Source: JBOCEF01 sp047610385
GTDB taxonomy: Bacteria; Pseudomonadota; Alphaproteobacteria; Rhodobacterales; Rhodobacteraceae
DNA length: 64,000 nt
Assembly (NCBI GenBank): GCA_047610385.1
Contig: JBLGAC010000006.1
Location: 59,571 to 123,570 of the forward strand
Direction of reading: 5' to 3'
Position numbers and translations under genes: made by a program. Below the pieces are notes generated by a model. It saw only the letters and a program-made list of their open reading frames with translations. It searched no databases and was not told the DNA's origin. Below, one piece after another: positions 55,374 through 64,000 of this stretch; the first letter of the stretch is position 1, and every line of letters begins with the position of its first letter.

Positions 55374-57662
55374 ATGATCAAATTCGGCATCGGCCAGGCC
55401 GTCACGCGCAAAGAAGACGACCGCTTTCTGCGCGGCGCGGGGCGCTATGTGGATGACATCACCTTTCCCCGGCAGGCCTATGCCGTGGTGGTGCGTGCCC
55501 AATCGGCCCACGCACGGATCACGCCGCCTGTTCTATCGGCCGCGCGGGGGGCGCCAGGCGTGCTGCTGGTGTACGGGCATGGGGATGTGGCGGGCCGCCT
55601 GGCACCGTTGGCATCGGGCATGCCGATTGAACAGGTGGACGGATCGGCCCCCGCGCCGGTGACCATGCCGCATCTGGCCGACGGCGTGGTGCGTTTCGCA
55701 GGCCAGCCGATCGCTTTTGTGGTGGCTGAGACGCTGGATGCCGCCCTCGACGCCGCCGAATTGATCGGGGTGGATTATGATGAATTGCCCTCGGTCGCCT
55801 ATTCCCATGACGCGCTGGCAGATGGCGCGCCGCAACTGCATCCCGAAGCACCGGGCAACCGCGCCTTTGTGTGGGATTGCGGCGACCGGGCGGGGGCGCA
55901 GGCGGCCTTTGCACGCGCGGCCAAAACCGTGTCAGTCCCGGTGATCAACCAGCGCGTGATCGTCAACGCCATGGAGCCGCGCGCCACCAATGTCAGCTAT
56001 GAGGGGGATCGCTGGCTGGTCTGGTCGGGCACGCAGGGGTCTCATTCCCTGCGCGGCAAGCTGGCCCAGCAGCTGGGCGTCCCGGCAGAGCAGATCCGCG
56101 TGCGCACCCCCGATGTCGGCGGCGGTTTTGGCATGAAGCTGCAGGCCCACCCCGAAGACGCGCTGGTGTGCCTTGCGGCCAAGGATCTGGGCCGCCCGGT
56201 GAAATGGACCGCGACCCGATCTGAAAGCTTTCTGTCGGACGCGCAGGCCCGCGATCTGCGCAGTGTCGCCGAAGGCGCGTTCGACGCGGATGGCCGGATC
56301 ATCGCGATCCGCGCGCACAGCCAATCCAACCTAGGGGCCTATTATTCCACCGTGGGGGCGGGGGTGCACACGATCTTTTCAGCCTCGCTTCTGGGCGGCA
56401 TGTATGACGTGCCGTGCATGTATCATCAGGTCATCGGCGCGTTCAGCAACACCACCCCCACCGATGCGTATCGCGGCGCCGGGCGCCCTGAGGTGATCAA
56501 CGTCACCGAGCATGTGATCGAAGCGGGCGCGCGCGCCTTCGCCATGGACCCGGTCGCGTTCCGGCGCCTGAACCTGGTCCGGCCTGAGCAGATCCCCTAC
56601 ACCGCCCAAGGCGGCATGGTGTTCGACAGCGTGGACCCTGAGCGCAACATCGCCGACGCCATGGCCGCATCCGACGAGGCGGGATTCGCTGCCCGCCGCG
56701 CCGATGCGGCGGCCCGCGGCAAGGCGCTGGGCCGCGGCGCGGTCTATTACTATGAACGCACCGGCGGTGGCCCGGTGGAGCGCGCGACCATCCGCGTCAA
56801 AGCCGACGGGAATGTGGAGGCCGTGGTCGGCACCCAATCCACCGGACAGGGCCACGAAACCGCATGGGCGCAGCTGATCCACCAGCAGCTCGGCGTGCCC
56901 TATGAAAACGTTAAACTGATCCCCGGCGACAGCGATCTTTTGCCCGCAGGCGGCGGCACCGGAGGATCGCGCAGCCTGATCATGGCCAGCCGCGTGTTCC
57001 TGAAGGCTGGCGAGGACGTGATCGACCAAGCGATGGACGGCGCGTCAAAACTGCTGGAGGCCGCAGCCGCCGACATCGAATTTGACGCAGAAGCCGGCGC
57101 CCTGTTCCGCGTCAAGGGCACGGATCGCAGTGTCACGCTGTTCGAGGCGACCGGGGAAAGCGGCGAAATCCTTGGGACCGGCGGGGTGGATGACCGCGAA
57201 AGCACCTACCCCAACGGCTGCCATGTGGCTGAGACCGAGATCGATCTGGACACCGGAGAGGTGAATCTGACCCGCTATGACATCGTCGATGATTTCGGCG
57301 TGGTCATCAATCCGATGCTGGTCGCGGGCCAGGTCCATGGCGGCGTGGTGCAGGGCATCGGTCAGGTGCTGCACGAAGCGGGCGCATGGGACAAGGACAC
57401 CGGCCAGCCGCTGGCCGCCAGCTACATGGACTATCAGATGCCGCGGGCTGAGGATTTCCCCAACTTCACCTTCAAGCTGAACGAGGTGCCGTCGACCACC
57501 AACCCGCTTGGCGTCAAAGGCTGCGGCGAGGCCGGAGCGGTCGCCGCGATCCCCGCATCGGCGCTGGCGGTGGCCGACGCGCTGCGGTCCGTCGGGGCGG
57601 AGCCGCCGGAGCCGCCCTATGCGCCCTTCAAGGTCTGGCAGGCGTTGCAGGCGCGGGACTGA
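55374..57662 (+). CDS. Xanthine dehydrogenase-family molybdopterin subunit, form-II CoxL-like
   Basis: A 762-residue molybdenum-binding subunit (MIKFGIGQAVTRKEDDRFLR, VVGTQSTGQGHETAWAQL, GVKGCGEAGAVAAIPASAL). The active-site loop reads AYRGAGR (about residues 365-371), which marks form II, not the AYxCSFR of true CO dehydrogenases. The start at 55374 has AAGGA 9 bases upstream. No medium (FAD) or small (2Fe-2S) subunit gene lies on either side, so it is an orphan here. The substrate is unknown; an aldehyde or N-heterocycle is possible. Confidence 0.9.
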   Translation: MIKFGIGQAVTRKEDDRFLRGAGRYVDDITFPRQAYAVVVRAQSAHARITPPVLSAARGAPGVLLVYGHGDVAGRLAPLASGMPIEQVDGSAPAPVTMPHLADGVVRFAGQPIAFVVAETLDAALDAAELIGVDYDELPSVAYSHDALADGAPQLHPEAPGNRAFVWDCGDRAGAQAAFARAAKTVSVPVINQRVIVNAMEPRATNVSYEGDRWLVWSGTQGSHSLRGKLAQQLGVPAEQIRVRTPDVGGGFGMKLQAHPEDALVCLAAKDLGRPVKWTATRSESFLSDAQARDLRSVAEGAFDADGRIIAIRAHSQSNLGAYYSTVGAGVHTIFSASLLGGMYDVPCMYHQVIGAFSNTTPTDAYRGAGRPEVINVTEHVIEAGARAFAMDPVAFRRLNLVRPEQIPYTAQGGMVFDSVDPERNIADAMAASDEAGFAARRADAAARGKALGRGAVYYYERTGGGPVERATIRVKADGNVEAVVGTQSTGQGHETAWAQLIHQQLGVPYENVKLIPGDSDLLPAGGGTGGSRSLIMASRVFLKAGEDVIDQAMDGASKLLEAAAADIEFDAEAGALFRVKGTDRSVTLFEATGESGEILGTGGVDDRESTYPNGCHVAETEIDLDTGEVNLTRYDIVDDFGVVINPMLVAGQVHGGVVQGIGQVLHEAGAWDKDTGQPLAASYMDYQMPRAEDFPNFTFKLNEVPSTTNPLGVKGCGEAGAVAAIPASALAVADALRSVGAEPPEPPYAPFKVWQALQARD

Positions 57663-58435
57663 CGGCGCCGGTGCCGGCCGCGTTCGGGGAGGGACAAGCC
57701 CTCCCGCTCACGCGGCCGGTGCGCGACGGCGCGCGCGCGTGGCGCCACAATTGCGCGTCGGAACAACAGGGCCGGGCGCAGCGCAGGAGGATTGCGATGT
57801 CATGTCCCCGATTTTCTTGCGATATCCTGTGGCTTGGCGGTGCCATCCCGATTGCGTTCCGGGGCTGCGCCACGCCACTGGGGGATGGGGGACAGCGGTG
57901 CCAAGCTGGCCTCGGCCTTCGGAGCGGCTGCATCACGGTCATGACCTTTGCGTGCAGGGTCGACCATTACGCCCGCTTGTCCTGCGCAGCGCTGCAGATC
58001 GCCGCAGGCGGGGCTTATGACCTGCGCATCATTGGCACCGCACACCTGATGAAGGCGGGCGCGAGCATGCGGTTGATCGCCAAAGCACTGGAGGACAGCG
58101 TCGCCAAGCTGCCTGACGAAGATGAGGTCTGCCATTGCCAACCCGGCCCGGCCATGCGCGGCTATCACCCCCGCAATCAGCTTAAGGAGCGCAGACGAAA
58201 CCGCCACGCCGCGCTTTCTGAAAATCGCCGCAGAGACCCTTGCCGCCCTGCCCCCGGTCCCACCGCGCCACGACAATTGCGGATGGCGCAGCAGGGCCCC
58301 GCGCCAAGGTGCCAATGCCGAGGGCAAGCCCGGACCGTTCGCGACCCTCAGATACCCGCCCGCATCCAAGGCTGACCGGGGCGCGGTGCTCACCCTTTTG
58401 CCCTGCGGATATTGCGCCGGCCTCGCCCGCGCCCC
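57663..58435. other. Intergenic stretch, no confident gene
   Basis: About 770 bases without a recognisable gene. A plus-strand frame 57671-58375 has GC-rich third positions in part (AYDLRIIGTAHLMKAGASMR then LIAKALEDSVAKLPDEDEV), which hints at a relic or an unknown small gene, but there is no clear start. A minus-strand frame 57800-58480 overlaps it and is no better. Confidence 0.45.
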
Positions 58436-59518
58436 ATGAAAGCCACCATGCAACGCCCCGCTCCGCGCCCGCGCACCCATGTCTTCATCGTCGATGGCAC
58501 GTTTTCATCGACGGTGCCGGGGCGTGAGACCCATTGCGGCGCGCTGTGGCGGATGCTGACCGAAAACGGCGCCTCAGCACGCCAGTCGGTCGGGTATCAC
58601 CCCGGAGTGCAGGGGATCGGCCTGCGCGGCTGGTGGCGCGCGGCCACCGGCGAGGGGATGAACGACGCGATCTGCGAAGGCTACGGACTGCTCTCAAGCC
58701 GCTGGCGGTCAGGCGACAGGATCTTGCTGTTCGGCTATTCGCGCGGTGCCTACGCGGTGCGATCCCTTGCGGGGTTGATCGATCAGGTCGGGCTGTTGCG
58801 CCGCCATCATGCGGTCCAACGGCGCGTGGCGCGGGCGTTCAGGCACTACAAGGCCGGGCATACGCCGTCGGCACAGGCGTTTTCGCGCACATTTTGCCAT
58901 CGGCATGTCGATGTTGATGGCATTTTCGCGTGGGACACGGTCAAGGCGCTCGGCCTGCCGCTGCCGGGTCTGTCGTGGATCCATCCGCTGGCGCATGAAT
59001 TTCACAATCATGAGCTTGGCCGCCACATCCGCGCGGGCTTTCACGCGCTGGCCGCGGATGAGAACCGCGCGGCCTTTGCGCCGGTGATGTGGGACTGCGC
59101 GCCGGGATGGGACGGCCGGTTAGAACAGACCTGGTTCCCCGGCGCCCATGCCGATATCGGCGGCCACGTCGAGGACCGGGCTGAGTGCCGCCCCCTTGGC
59201 AACCTCTCAATGCGCTGGATGCTGGCGCGTGCCGAGGCCTGCGGGCTGGCGCTGCCACCCGGCTGGCAGGCCCGTTTCACGGTCGCCGCGGATGGCCCGA
59301 TGCTGGGGCCAAATGCCGGGACCGGGCGGTATTTCATGCTGCGCGCCGCGCGGCAGGCAGGGTCCGACGCCTTTGAGCGCGCCTCACCTTCGATCGCTGC
59401 GCGGATGTTGGCGCAGCCGGGTTATCGCCCGCTGGCCAAGGGGCTGGACCGGCTGGCCATCGCCGATCCCGTGGATCAGGGCCCGCCCGCCCCCGGCCGC
59501 CCCGCACCAACGCCCTGA
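58436..59518 (+). CDS. DUF2235 (alpha/beta hydrolase) protein
   Basis: A 360-residue protein with the DUF2235 hallmarks: an N-terminal VFIVDGTFSS, the nucleophile motif FGYSRGAYAVRSLAG (Ser in G-x-S-x-G), FAWDTVKALG and the late FPGAHADIGGH. DUF2235 includes type VI phospholipase effectors (Tle1) and many housekeeping hydrolases; no secretion genes are near, so a metabolic or lipid role is as likely. ATGs at 58436 and 58448 are both possible, neither with a good ribosome binding site. Confidence 0.82.
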   Translation: MKATMQRPAPRPRTHVFIVDGTFSSTVPGRETHCGALWRMLTENGASARQSVGYHPGVQGIGLRGWWRAATGEGMNDAICEGYGLLSSRWRSGDRILLFGYSRGAYAVRSLAGLIDQVGLLRRHHAVQRRVARAFRHYKAGHTPSAQAFSRTFCHRHVDVDGIFAWDTVKALGLPLPGLSWIHPLAHEFHNHELGRHIRAGFHALAADENRAAFAPVMWDCAPGWDGRLEQTWFPGAHADIGGHVEDRAECRPLGNLSMRWMLARAEACGLALPPGWQARFTVAADGPMLGPNAGTGRYFMLRAARQAGSDAFERASPSIAARMLAQPGYRPLAKGLDRLAIADPVDQGPPAPGRPAPTP

Positions 59519-59634
59519 TCAGCCCGCCGCGCGGCCCCTTCAGGCCGCGGCGCGGCGCAGGGGGGTCAATCCCCCCAAGCCGCGCACCCGTGCCAAAAGC
59601 GCCAACATCCCAGTCGTCCATCCCAGCCAGCGGC

Positions 59635-59976
59635 TCAGTCGTAGAAGGGGGTGACCTGGACCACCAGAACGGCGTTCTCAGCACGGGCGCGTTCCATCAG
59701 GGCGCGGTCGTCCTCGTCGATTTCCTCGCCCTCGGCCTCGCGGTCCTCAAGGCTGCCATAGCCCTGAACCTCAAGCGGCGAGAGGTTGGCCTGCTTTAGC
59801 ACGGCGACAGTTTCATTCACCGCCTCATTTTCATCCACGCCGGACGCGTAGCACATCAGCGCGGCACCCGTGGCGGTCTTGGGCAGGTCATCACCTTCGC
59901 TGCGGCCAACCTCTACCAACAGGGTGTAGACATGCTGCGGGCGCTTGGATTTCTTCGGCTTGGGATCTTCGGTCAT
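59635..59976 (-). CDS. Conserved hypothetical protein
   Basis: A 113-residue protein starting MTEDPKPKKSKRPQHVYTLL, with a central LPKTATGAALMCYASGVDEN and an acidic EAEGEEIDEDDRALMERARA segment. The periodicity resembles a small alpha/beta protein. It follows a 59-residue gene by 21 bases downstream of dapD on the same strand. Function unknown. Confidence 0.75.
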   Translation of the reverse strand: MTEDPKPKKSKRPQHVYTLLVEVGRSEGDDLPKTATGAALMCYASGVDENEAVNETVAVLKQANLSPLEVQGYGSLEDREAEGEEIDEDDRALMERARAENAVLVVQVTPFYD

Positions 59977-59997
59977 GGGGGCGGCCTTTGGCGCGAG

Positions 59998-60177
59998 TCA
60001 GAACAAGTGCCCCTCATAGGGGATCATCGGACCAAGGTCGAACCCGTCCTGATACAGCCCGAATTCGGGAATGCGTTCAATCACTCCGCGAAACCCCACA
60101 AGGGTTGGCCACCACAGCTGCTCCGGCAGCGCCAGAAACGCGGGCGGCCGCATGGCGTGGACTTTCGCGGCGCGCAT
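59998..60177 (-). CDS. Small hypothetical protein downstream of dapD
   Basis: A 59-residue ORF: MRAAKVHAMRPPAFLALPEQ, then LWWPTLVGFRGVIERIPEFG, ending DGFDLGPMIPYEGHLF. The regular composition and its position directly before another same-strand gene support coding. ATG 60177 is taken; ATG 60153 is possible. It lies just after the dapD terminator, so it needs read-through or its own promoter. Function unknown. Confidence 0.65.
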   Translation of the reverse strand: MRAAKVHAMRPPAFLALPEQLWWPTLVGFRGVIERIPEFGLYQDGFDLGPMIPYEGHLF

Positions 60178-60182
60178 GGCGC

Positions 60183-60214
60183 AAAAAACGGGGCGGCCCG
60201 ATCCGGACCGCCCC
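60183..60214 (-). terminator. Intrinsic terminator of dapD
   Basis: On the minus strand GGGGCGG (60214-60208) and CCGCCCC (60196-60190) form a stem followed by GTTTTTT (ending at 60183). It lies about 27 bases after the dapD stop. Confidence 0.85.
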
Positions 60215-60240
60215 CATCATCTTGCTAAAGCCGCGGCGCG

Positions 60241-61065
60241 TCAGTCGCGCAGCAATTCGTTCACGCTGGTCTTGGACCGGGTCTTCGCGTCAACCCGCTT
60301 CACGATCACCGCGCAATACAGATGCACGCCGTTCTTCGACGGCATCGACCCGGCCACAACCACCGACCCGGCAGGCACTTCGCCATACACAACTTCGCCG
60401 GTTTCCCGATCGAGGATCTTGGTCGACTGGCCGATGAACACGCCCATGCCGAGCACCGAGCCTTCGCGGATGATGCAGCCTTCGACGACCTCAGACCGGG
60501 CACCGATGAAGCAGTTGTCTTCGATGATCGTCGGACCGGCCTGCATCGGCTCAAGGACCCCGCCAATGCCGACGCCGCCGGACAGGTGCACGTTCTTGCC
60601 GATCTGGGCGCAGGACCCGACCGTGGCCCAAGCGTCGACCATCGCGCCTTCGTCGACATAGGCGCCGAGGTTGACGAAGGACGGCATCAGCACCGCGCCT
60701 TTGCCGATATGGGCAGATCGGCGCACGATGCTGCCGGGCACGGCGCGGAAACCGGCCTGCTTCCACTCAGCCTCGCCCCAGCCGTCAAACTTGGACGCGA
60801 CCTTGTCCCACCAGCCAGACCCGCCGGGTCCGCCGGGGATGGCCGCCATGTCGTTCAGGCGGAACGACAGCAGCACGGCCTTTTTGGCCCACTGGTTCAC
60901 ATGCCAATTGCCATCGCGCGGCTCAGCCACGCGCAGGGTTCCGGCCTCAAGCTGGTTCAGGGCGGTGTCGACCGCGTCGCGGGTCTCTCCCTTGGTGGCG
61001 GCGGTGATGGTGTCGCGCGCCTCCCAAGCGGCTTCGATGGCGGTCTCAAGCTGGGCGTGGCTCAT
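60241..61065 (-). CDS. dapD: Tetrahydrodipicolinate N-succinyltransferase DapD
   Basis: A 274-residue hexapeptide-repeat enzyme of lysine/meso-DAP synthesis that succinylates tetrahydrodipicolinate. Hallmarks are VPGSIVRRSAHIGKGAVLMP, YVDEGAMVDAWATVGSCAQI and HLSGGVGIGGVLEPMQAGP. The start at 61065 (MSHAQLETAIEAAW) fits the family; the upstream frame adds 23 unlike residues. It is followed by an intrinsic terminator. Confidence 0.96.
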   Translation of the reverse strand: MSHAQLETAIEAAWEARDTITAATKGETRDAVDTALNQLEAGTLRVAEPRDGNWHVNQWAKKAVLLSFRLNDMAAIPGGPGGSGWWDKVASKFDGWGEAEWKQAGFRAVPGSIVRRSAHIGKGAVLMPSFVNLGAYVDEGAMVDAWATVGSCAQIGKNVHLSGGVGIGGVLEPMQAGPTIIEDNCFIGARSEVVEGCIIREGSVLGMGVFIGQSTKILDRETGEVVYGEVPAGSVVVAGSMPSKNGVHLYCAVIVKRVDAKTRSKTSVNELLRD

Positions 61066-61267
61066 GGGTATTTCTCCTCGCATGTCTGGCGCGGGGTCGC
61101 CCGGCGCGGCTTGCGGCCGCATGGGGACGGGCATGGTCCCGCTTGCGTCTTGTCACGCGCCGCAGGCTATAGATGGAGGGAGCGCGACGCGCAATCATCC
61201 CCGCGGCCGACGGCGCGTTCCTATCGCCGCGTCAGCCTGGCCGCCTGCCCTGCAAGGACCCTGCCCG

Positions 61268-62116
61268 ATGACCAAAAAAGATGACCGCAAATCGGTGTTC
61301 CGCTCTGCCTCGCAGGACGTGCAGGCGGTGGAGAAATCCCCATCCACCCCACAGACTGAGCATCCGGCCTATCGGCTCGCGTTCCACGACCATGAATTCA
61401 TCAAGCGCGAAGAACTGCGCCCGGTGCGTTTGCAGCTGGAATTGCACAAGATCGAATTGATGATGCTGGACGAAGGCATCGAAAGCACCGTGGTCATGTT
61501 TGGCGGCGCCCGCATCCCGCGCCCCGAGGATGCGGCAAATGCCCGGACCCCGGCGCTGGGTGCCCTGTCGCATTATTACGACGAAGGCCGCCGTTTCGCC
61601 GCCATGTGCACGGCTGAAAGCATGAAGACCGGCGGCAAGCGCAAAGTCGTCGTCACCGGCGGTGGCCCCGGCGCGATGGAGGCTGGCAACCGCGGTGCCC
61701 ATGAAGCGGGCGGCCGGTCAATCGGTCTGGGCATCGTGCTGCCGTTCGAAAGCGTGCCGAACCCCTATGTGACGCCGGAGCTGTCGTTCAACTTTCACTA
61801 TTTCGCGATCCGCAAGATGCACTTTTTGATGCGCGCCGAGGCGGTCACCGCCTTCCCCGGCGGTTTCGGCACGTTGGATGAGCTGTTCGAAACGCTGACC
61901 CTGATCCAGACCGGCCGTATGGACCCGGTGCCTGTGCTGCTGTTCGGCAAGGAGTTCTGGAAGAGCATCGTCAACTGGGACGCACTTTTGGAAAGCGGCA
62001 CCATCGGCGCGAACGACCTGGAGCTGTTCCGCTTTGTCGACACCGCCGAGGAGGCCTGGGAAGCGATGACGACTTGGCGGCACACCTGGGACCCGATCCC
62101 GCGCACCGAAAAATAG
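61268..62116 (+). CDS. LOG-family (TIGR00730) nucleotide-processing protein
   Basis: A 282-residue Rossmann-type protein with the family motifs VVTGGGPGAMEAGNRGAHE and FPGGFGTLDELFETLTLIQT. Related enzymes release cytokinin-type bases or ribose-5-phosphate from nucleotide monophosphates. The N-terminal ~60 residues are a variable extension. The ATG at 61268 is 200 bases from the divergent dapD start. Confidence 0.9.
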   Translation: MTKKDDRKSVFRSASQDVQAVEKSPSTPQTEHPAYRLAFHDHEFIKREELRPVRLQLELHKIELMMLDEGIESTVVMFGGARIPRPEDAANARTPALGALSHYYDEGRRFAAMCTAESMKTGGKRKVVVTGGGPGAMEAGNRGAHEAGGRSIGLGIVLPFESVPNPYVTPELSFNFHYFAIRKMHFLMRAEAVTAFPGGFGTLDELFETLTLIQTGRMDPVPVLLFGKEFWKSIVNWDALLESGTIGANDLELFRFVDTAEEAWEAMTTWRHTWDPIPRTEK

Positions 62117-62666
62117 GGTGCTGGAAGTTCAAGTGATTGATCCAGCCCCCGATGATAACATTGTCTAAATGTTAAAAAATCTGGTAATTATGTGACGTAT
62201 AACATAAAAATTATTTATTTAATATATTTTTTACAGTAAAGATTTTAATTACAAATATCCTGCGTGAAATCAAGCCAAGCACCTGAGCAATCATGAGCCA
62301 TGCTTTGGCGCTCAGGATAGAGGAATTCCAGACTTTCACGCGGCATCGTCATCAGCATTGTCATCGTCTGGGCCACGCGTAAGCGCCAAAATCCCTCGGC
62401 GCGTGCGCGGGCAAGGCGGAGGCCCGCCCTCAGGCCCAGCCGCACCTGGTCCATCAACCGCAGCGCTCCCGCCCGTCGGCGACGCTGTGCGCCCCCCTCC
62501 CGTTTGGCCCGGCCCGCGCGCCGACCCCTGCACCTTTTGCCGCCAGGGCACCCGCGCGGGCGAAACCAGCGAGACACTGCCTTGCCCCCCCCTGCAAAAG
62601 TCCTGCCGTCCCGCGCTTGCGTGCCATGCGCCCGCGACCTAGGTTGCGGTATAGGGAGTACATGCC
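62117..62666. other. Intergenic region with AT-rich island
   Basis: Bases 62150-62265 are strongly AT-rich and include a short perfect inverted repeat (TAACATT, 5-base loop, AATGTTA at 62156-62174). Beyond that the region holds one weak minus-strand ORF (listed separately) and G/C-rich spacer up to moaA. No insertion sequence or RNA gene recognised. Confidence 0.6.
62245..62454 (-). CDS. Doubtful small protein upstream of moaA
   Basis: A 69-codon frame from ATG 62454: MDQVRLGLRAGLRLARARAE, then FWRLRVAQTMTMLMTMPRES, ending LDFTQDICN. GGGAG lies upstream and the amino-acid mix looks plausible, but it runs into the AT-rich island at its end. No family recognised. Confidence 0.35.
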   Translation of the reverse strand: MDQVRLGLRAGLRLARARAEGFWRLRVAQTMTMLMTMPRESLEFLYPERQSMAHDCSGAWLDFTQDICN

Positions 62667-63692
62667 ATGACGCTCGTCGCCGACCCCATCCACGCGCCTT
62701 TGATCGATCCGTTCGCACGGGCGATCACGTATCTGCGCGTCTCGGTCACCGACCGCTGCGATTTCCGCTGCACCTATTGCATGTCGGAAAACATGACCTT
62801 CCTGCCGAAAAAGGAACTGCTGACGCTTGAGGAATTGGACCGCCTGTGCGCGTCCTTCATCGGTTTGGGGGTGCGTAAGCTGCGGATCACCGGAGGCGAG
62901 CCACTGGTGCGCCGGGGCATCATGACCTTCTTCGAAGGCATGTCGCGCCATCTGGAATCAGGTGCCTTGGATGAACTGACATTGACCACCAATGGCTCAC
63001 AGCTCGGCCGTTATGCCGAGCAGCTTTATGCCTGCGGTGTGCGGCGGGTGAACGTGTCGATGGACACGCTCGACATCGAAAAATTCGCCAAGATCACCCG
63101 CTGGGGGCGCCTCAAGCAGGTCCTCGACGGGATTGAGGCCGCGGACCGCGCGGGACTGAAGATCAAGATCAACGCCGTCGCGCTGAAGGGCGTGAACGAT
63201 GACGAAGTGCACACGATGGTCCAATGGTGCGGGGATCGCGGCTATGACCTGACCTTCATCGAAGTCATGCCCATGGGCGACATGGACGAGGAAACCCGCC
63301 TCGGCCAATACTGGTCGCTTGAGGACGTGCGCACAGAACTTGCGACCCGCTGGACCATGACCGAGATCCCCAAGCGCACCGGCGGCCCCGCGCGCTATAT
63401 GCGGATTGAGGAAACCGGCGCCGATATCGGCTTCATCACGCCGCTCACGCATAATTTCTGCGAAAGCTGCAACCGGGTGCGACTGACCTGCACCGGGCAG
63501 CTGTTCATGTGCCTCGGCCAAGAAGATGAGGCTGACCTGCGCGCCCCCCTGCGCGCAAGCGACGATGACGGCCCGTTGCGCGGGGCGATCCGCGAGGCGA
63601 TCCTGCGCAAGCCCAAAGGCCATGACTTCAACTATTCACGCCAGAAGGTCGGCGGCCAGATGTCCCGCCACATGAGCCATACCGGCGGCTAG
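62667..63692 (+). CDS. moaA: GTP 3',8-cyclase MoaA
   Basis: A 341-residue radical-SAM enzyme that starts molybdenum cofactor synthesis. The radical-SAM cluster motif is CDFRCTYC (C31, C35, C38); the second cluster is C-x2-C-x13-C in FCESCNRVRLTCTGQLFMCL. The C-terminal GG is present, though the last residues differ from the common length. GGGAG lies upstream. It would supply cofactor to molybdoenzymes such as the one at 55374, and also needs Fe-S assembly. Confidence 0.96.
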   Translation: MTLVADPIHAPLIDPFARAITYLRVSVTDRCDFRCTYCMSENMTFLPKKELLTLEELDRLCASFIGLGVRKLRITGGEPLVRRGIMTFFEGMSRHLESGALDELTLTTNGSQLGRYAEQLYACGVRRVNVSMDTLDIEKFAKITRWGRLKQVLDGIEAADRAGLKIKINAVALKGVNDDEVHTMVQWCGDRGYDLTFIEVMPMGDMDEETRLGQYWSLEDVRTELATRWTMTEIPKRTGGPARYMRIEETGADIGFITPLTHNFCESCNRVRLTCTGQLFMCLGQEDEADLRAPLRASDDDGPLRGAIREAILRKPKGHDFNYSRQKVGGQMSRHMSHTGG

Positions 63693-63984
63693 AGGTCCCT
63701 CGCCGGGACGGGCGAACGGGGGGCGGGCGAACGGGGCCAGCGCTGTCGAGTGGTGGCCCGCGCAAGACCGCCCTGACCCCCTGCGCCAACGCCCGCGCGC
63801 GGGCCGGGCCCAACGGGAGGGGACGCCTGATCGTCCCCGACAAGCGGGAGCGCATCGCTGGGTTCTCTGTCGCCCCCCCCCCCGGCGAGGGGCCCTGCGA
63901 CCAACGTGGCGCGTCTAAACCTTTGCGCATCTATGTTGCAGCGCGTTAAGTTCCTGCTCCAAGGCGCGCGTTCAAAGGATGTCC
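63693..63984. other. Intergenic region after moaA
   Basis: No gene recognised. It contains two copies of GGGCGAACGGGG (from about 63710) and GC-rich runs, then an AT-richer part before the partial gene at the right edge that probably holds its promoter. Confidence 0.5.
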
Positions 63985-64000
63985 ATGGCCCAGACCGCAG
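63985..64000 (+). CDS. Start of a gene cut by the right edge
   Basis: ATG GCC CAG ACC GCA gives MAQTA, with AAAGGA ending 5 bases upstream. An in-frame ATG at 63979 is an alternative. Too little is visible to name it. Confidence 0.4.

Overview
The window is a contiguous piece of a high-GC alphaproteobacterial chromosome. Gene content points to the Rhodobacterales (Rhodobacter/Roseobacter group): an iscR-led suf operon, divergent urtABCDE and ureDABCEFG, an exosortase E (XrtE) with VPEID-CTERM peptides, and a riboflavin-nusB operon. This placement is inference from gene families, not from a marker gene. No rRNA, tRNA, CRISPR array, transposase or complete mobile element was seen.

Layout. (1) 1-3.0 kb: arsenic detoxification, with an ArsR-type HTH fused to an arsenate-reductase-like phosphatase (cut by the left edge), a GAPDH and the organoarsenical exporter ArsJ. 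(2) 3.3-11.8 kb, minus strand: Fe-S assembly, iscR-nifS-sufB-(frameshifted acetyltransferase)-sufC-sufD-yip1-yip1-sufS, with a palindrome over the probable iscR promoter. (3) 12-24.6 kb: housekeeping genes (alpha/beta hydrolase, anmK, tyrS, AsmA-like protein, bcp, ribE-ribBX-ribH-nusB with an intrinsic terminator) and a GGDEF-EAL protein. (4) 24.6-29.5 kb: an accessory block with AT-rich spacers holding gene relics, xrtE fused to a CPBP protease, three tiny VPEID-CTERM peptides and a sterol-desaturase-family hydroxylase. (5) 29.5-42 kb: urea uptake and urease, divergent from one shared control region; the urease operon also carries a His-rich membrane peptide and an SRPBCC protein. (6) 42-47.5 kb: a lipoprotein, ilvD, a CPBP protease and an iron alcohol dehydrogenase. 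(7) 47.6-55.2 kb, minus strand: a TonB/ExbD/ExbD/ExbB energiser, a PstS-OmpA fusion and a 1058-residue exported repeat protein. (8) 55.4-64 kb: an orphan form-II CoxL-like molybdoenzyme subunit, a DUF2235 hydrolase, dapD, a LOG-family protein, moaA and the first codons of another gene.

How the genes work together. UrtABCDE imports urea, which urease hydrolyses using UreDEFG to load nickel. IscR senses Fe-S status and probably represses the suf operon. RibE, RibBX and RibH make riboflavin. XrtE should process the three VPEID peptides beside it. The best candidates for undescribed biology are the VPEID peptides, whose exported part is little more than the sorting signal, and the PstS-OmpA/ExbBDD/TonB/repeat-protein locus, which has an energised envelope machine but no TonB-dependent receptor.
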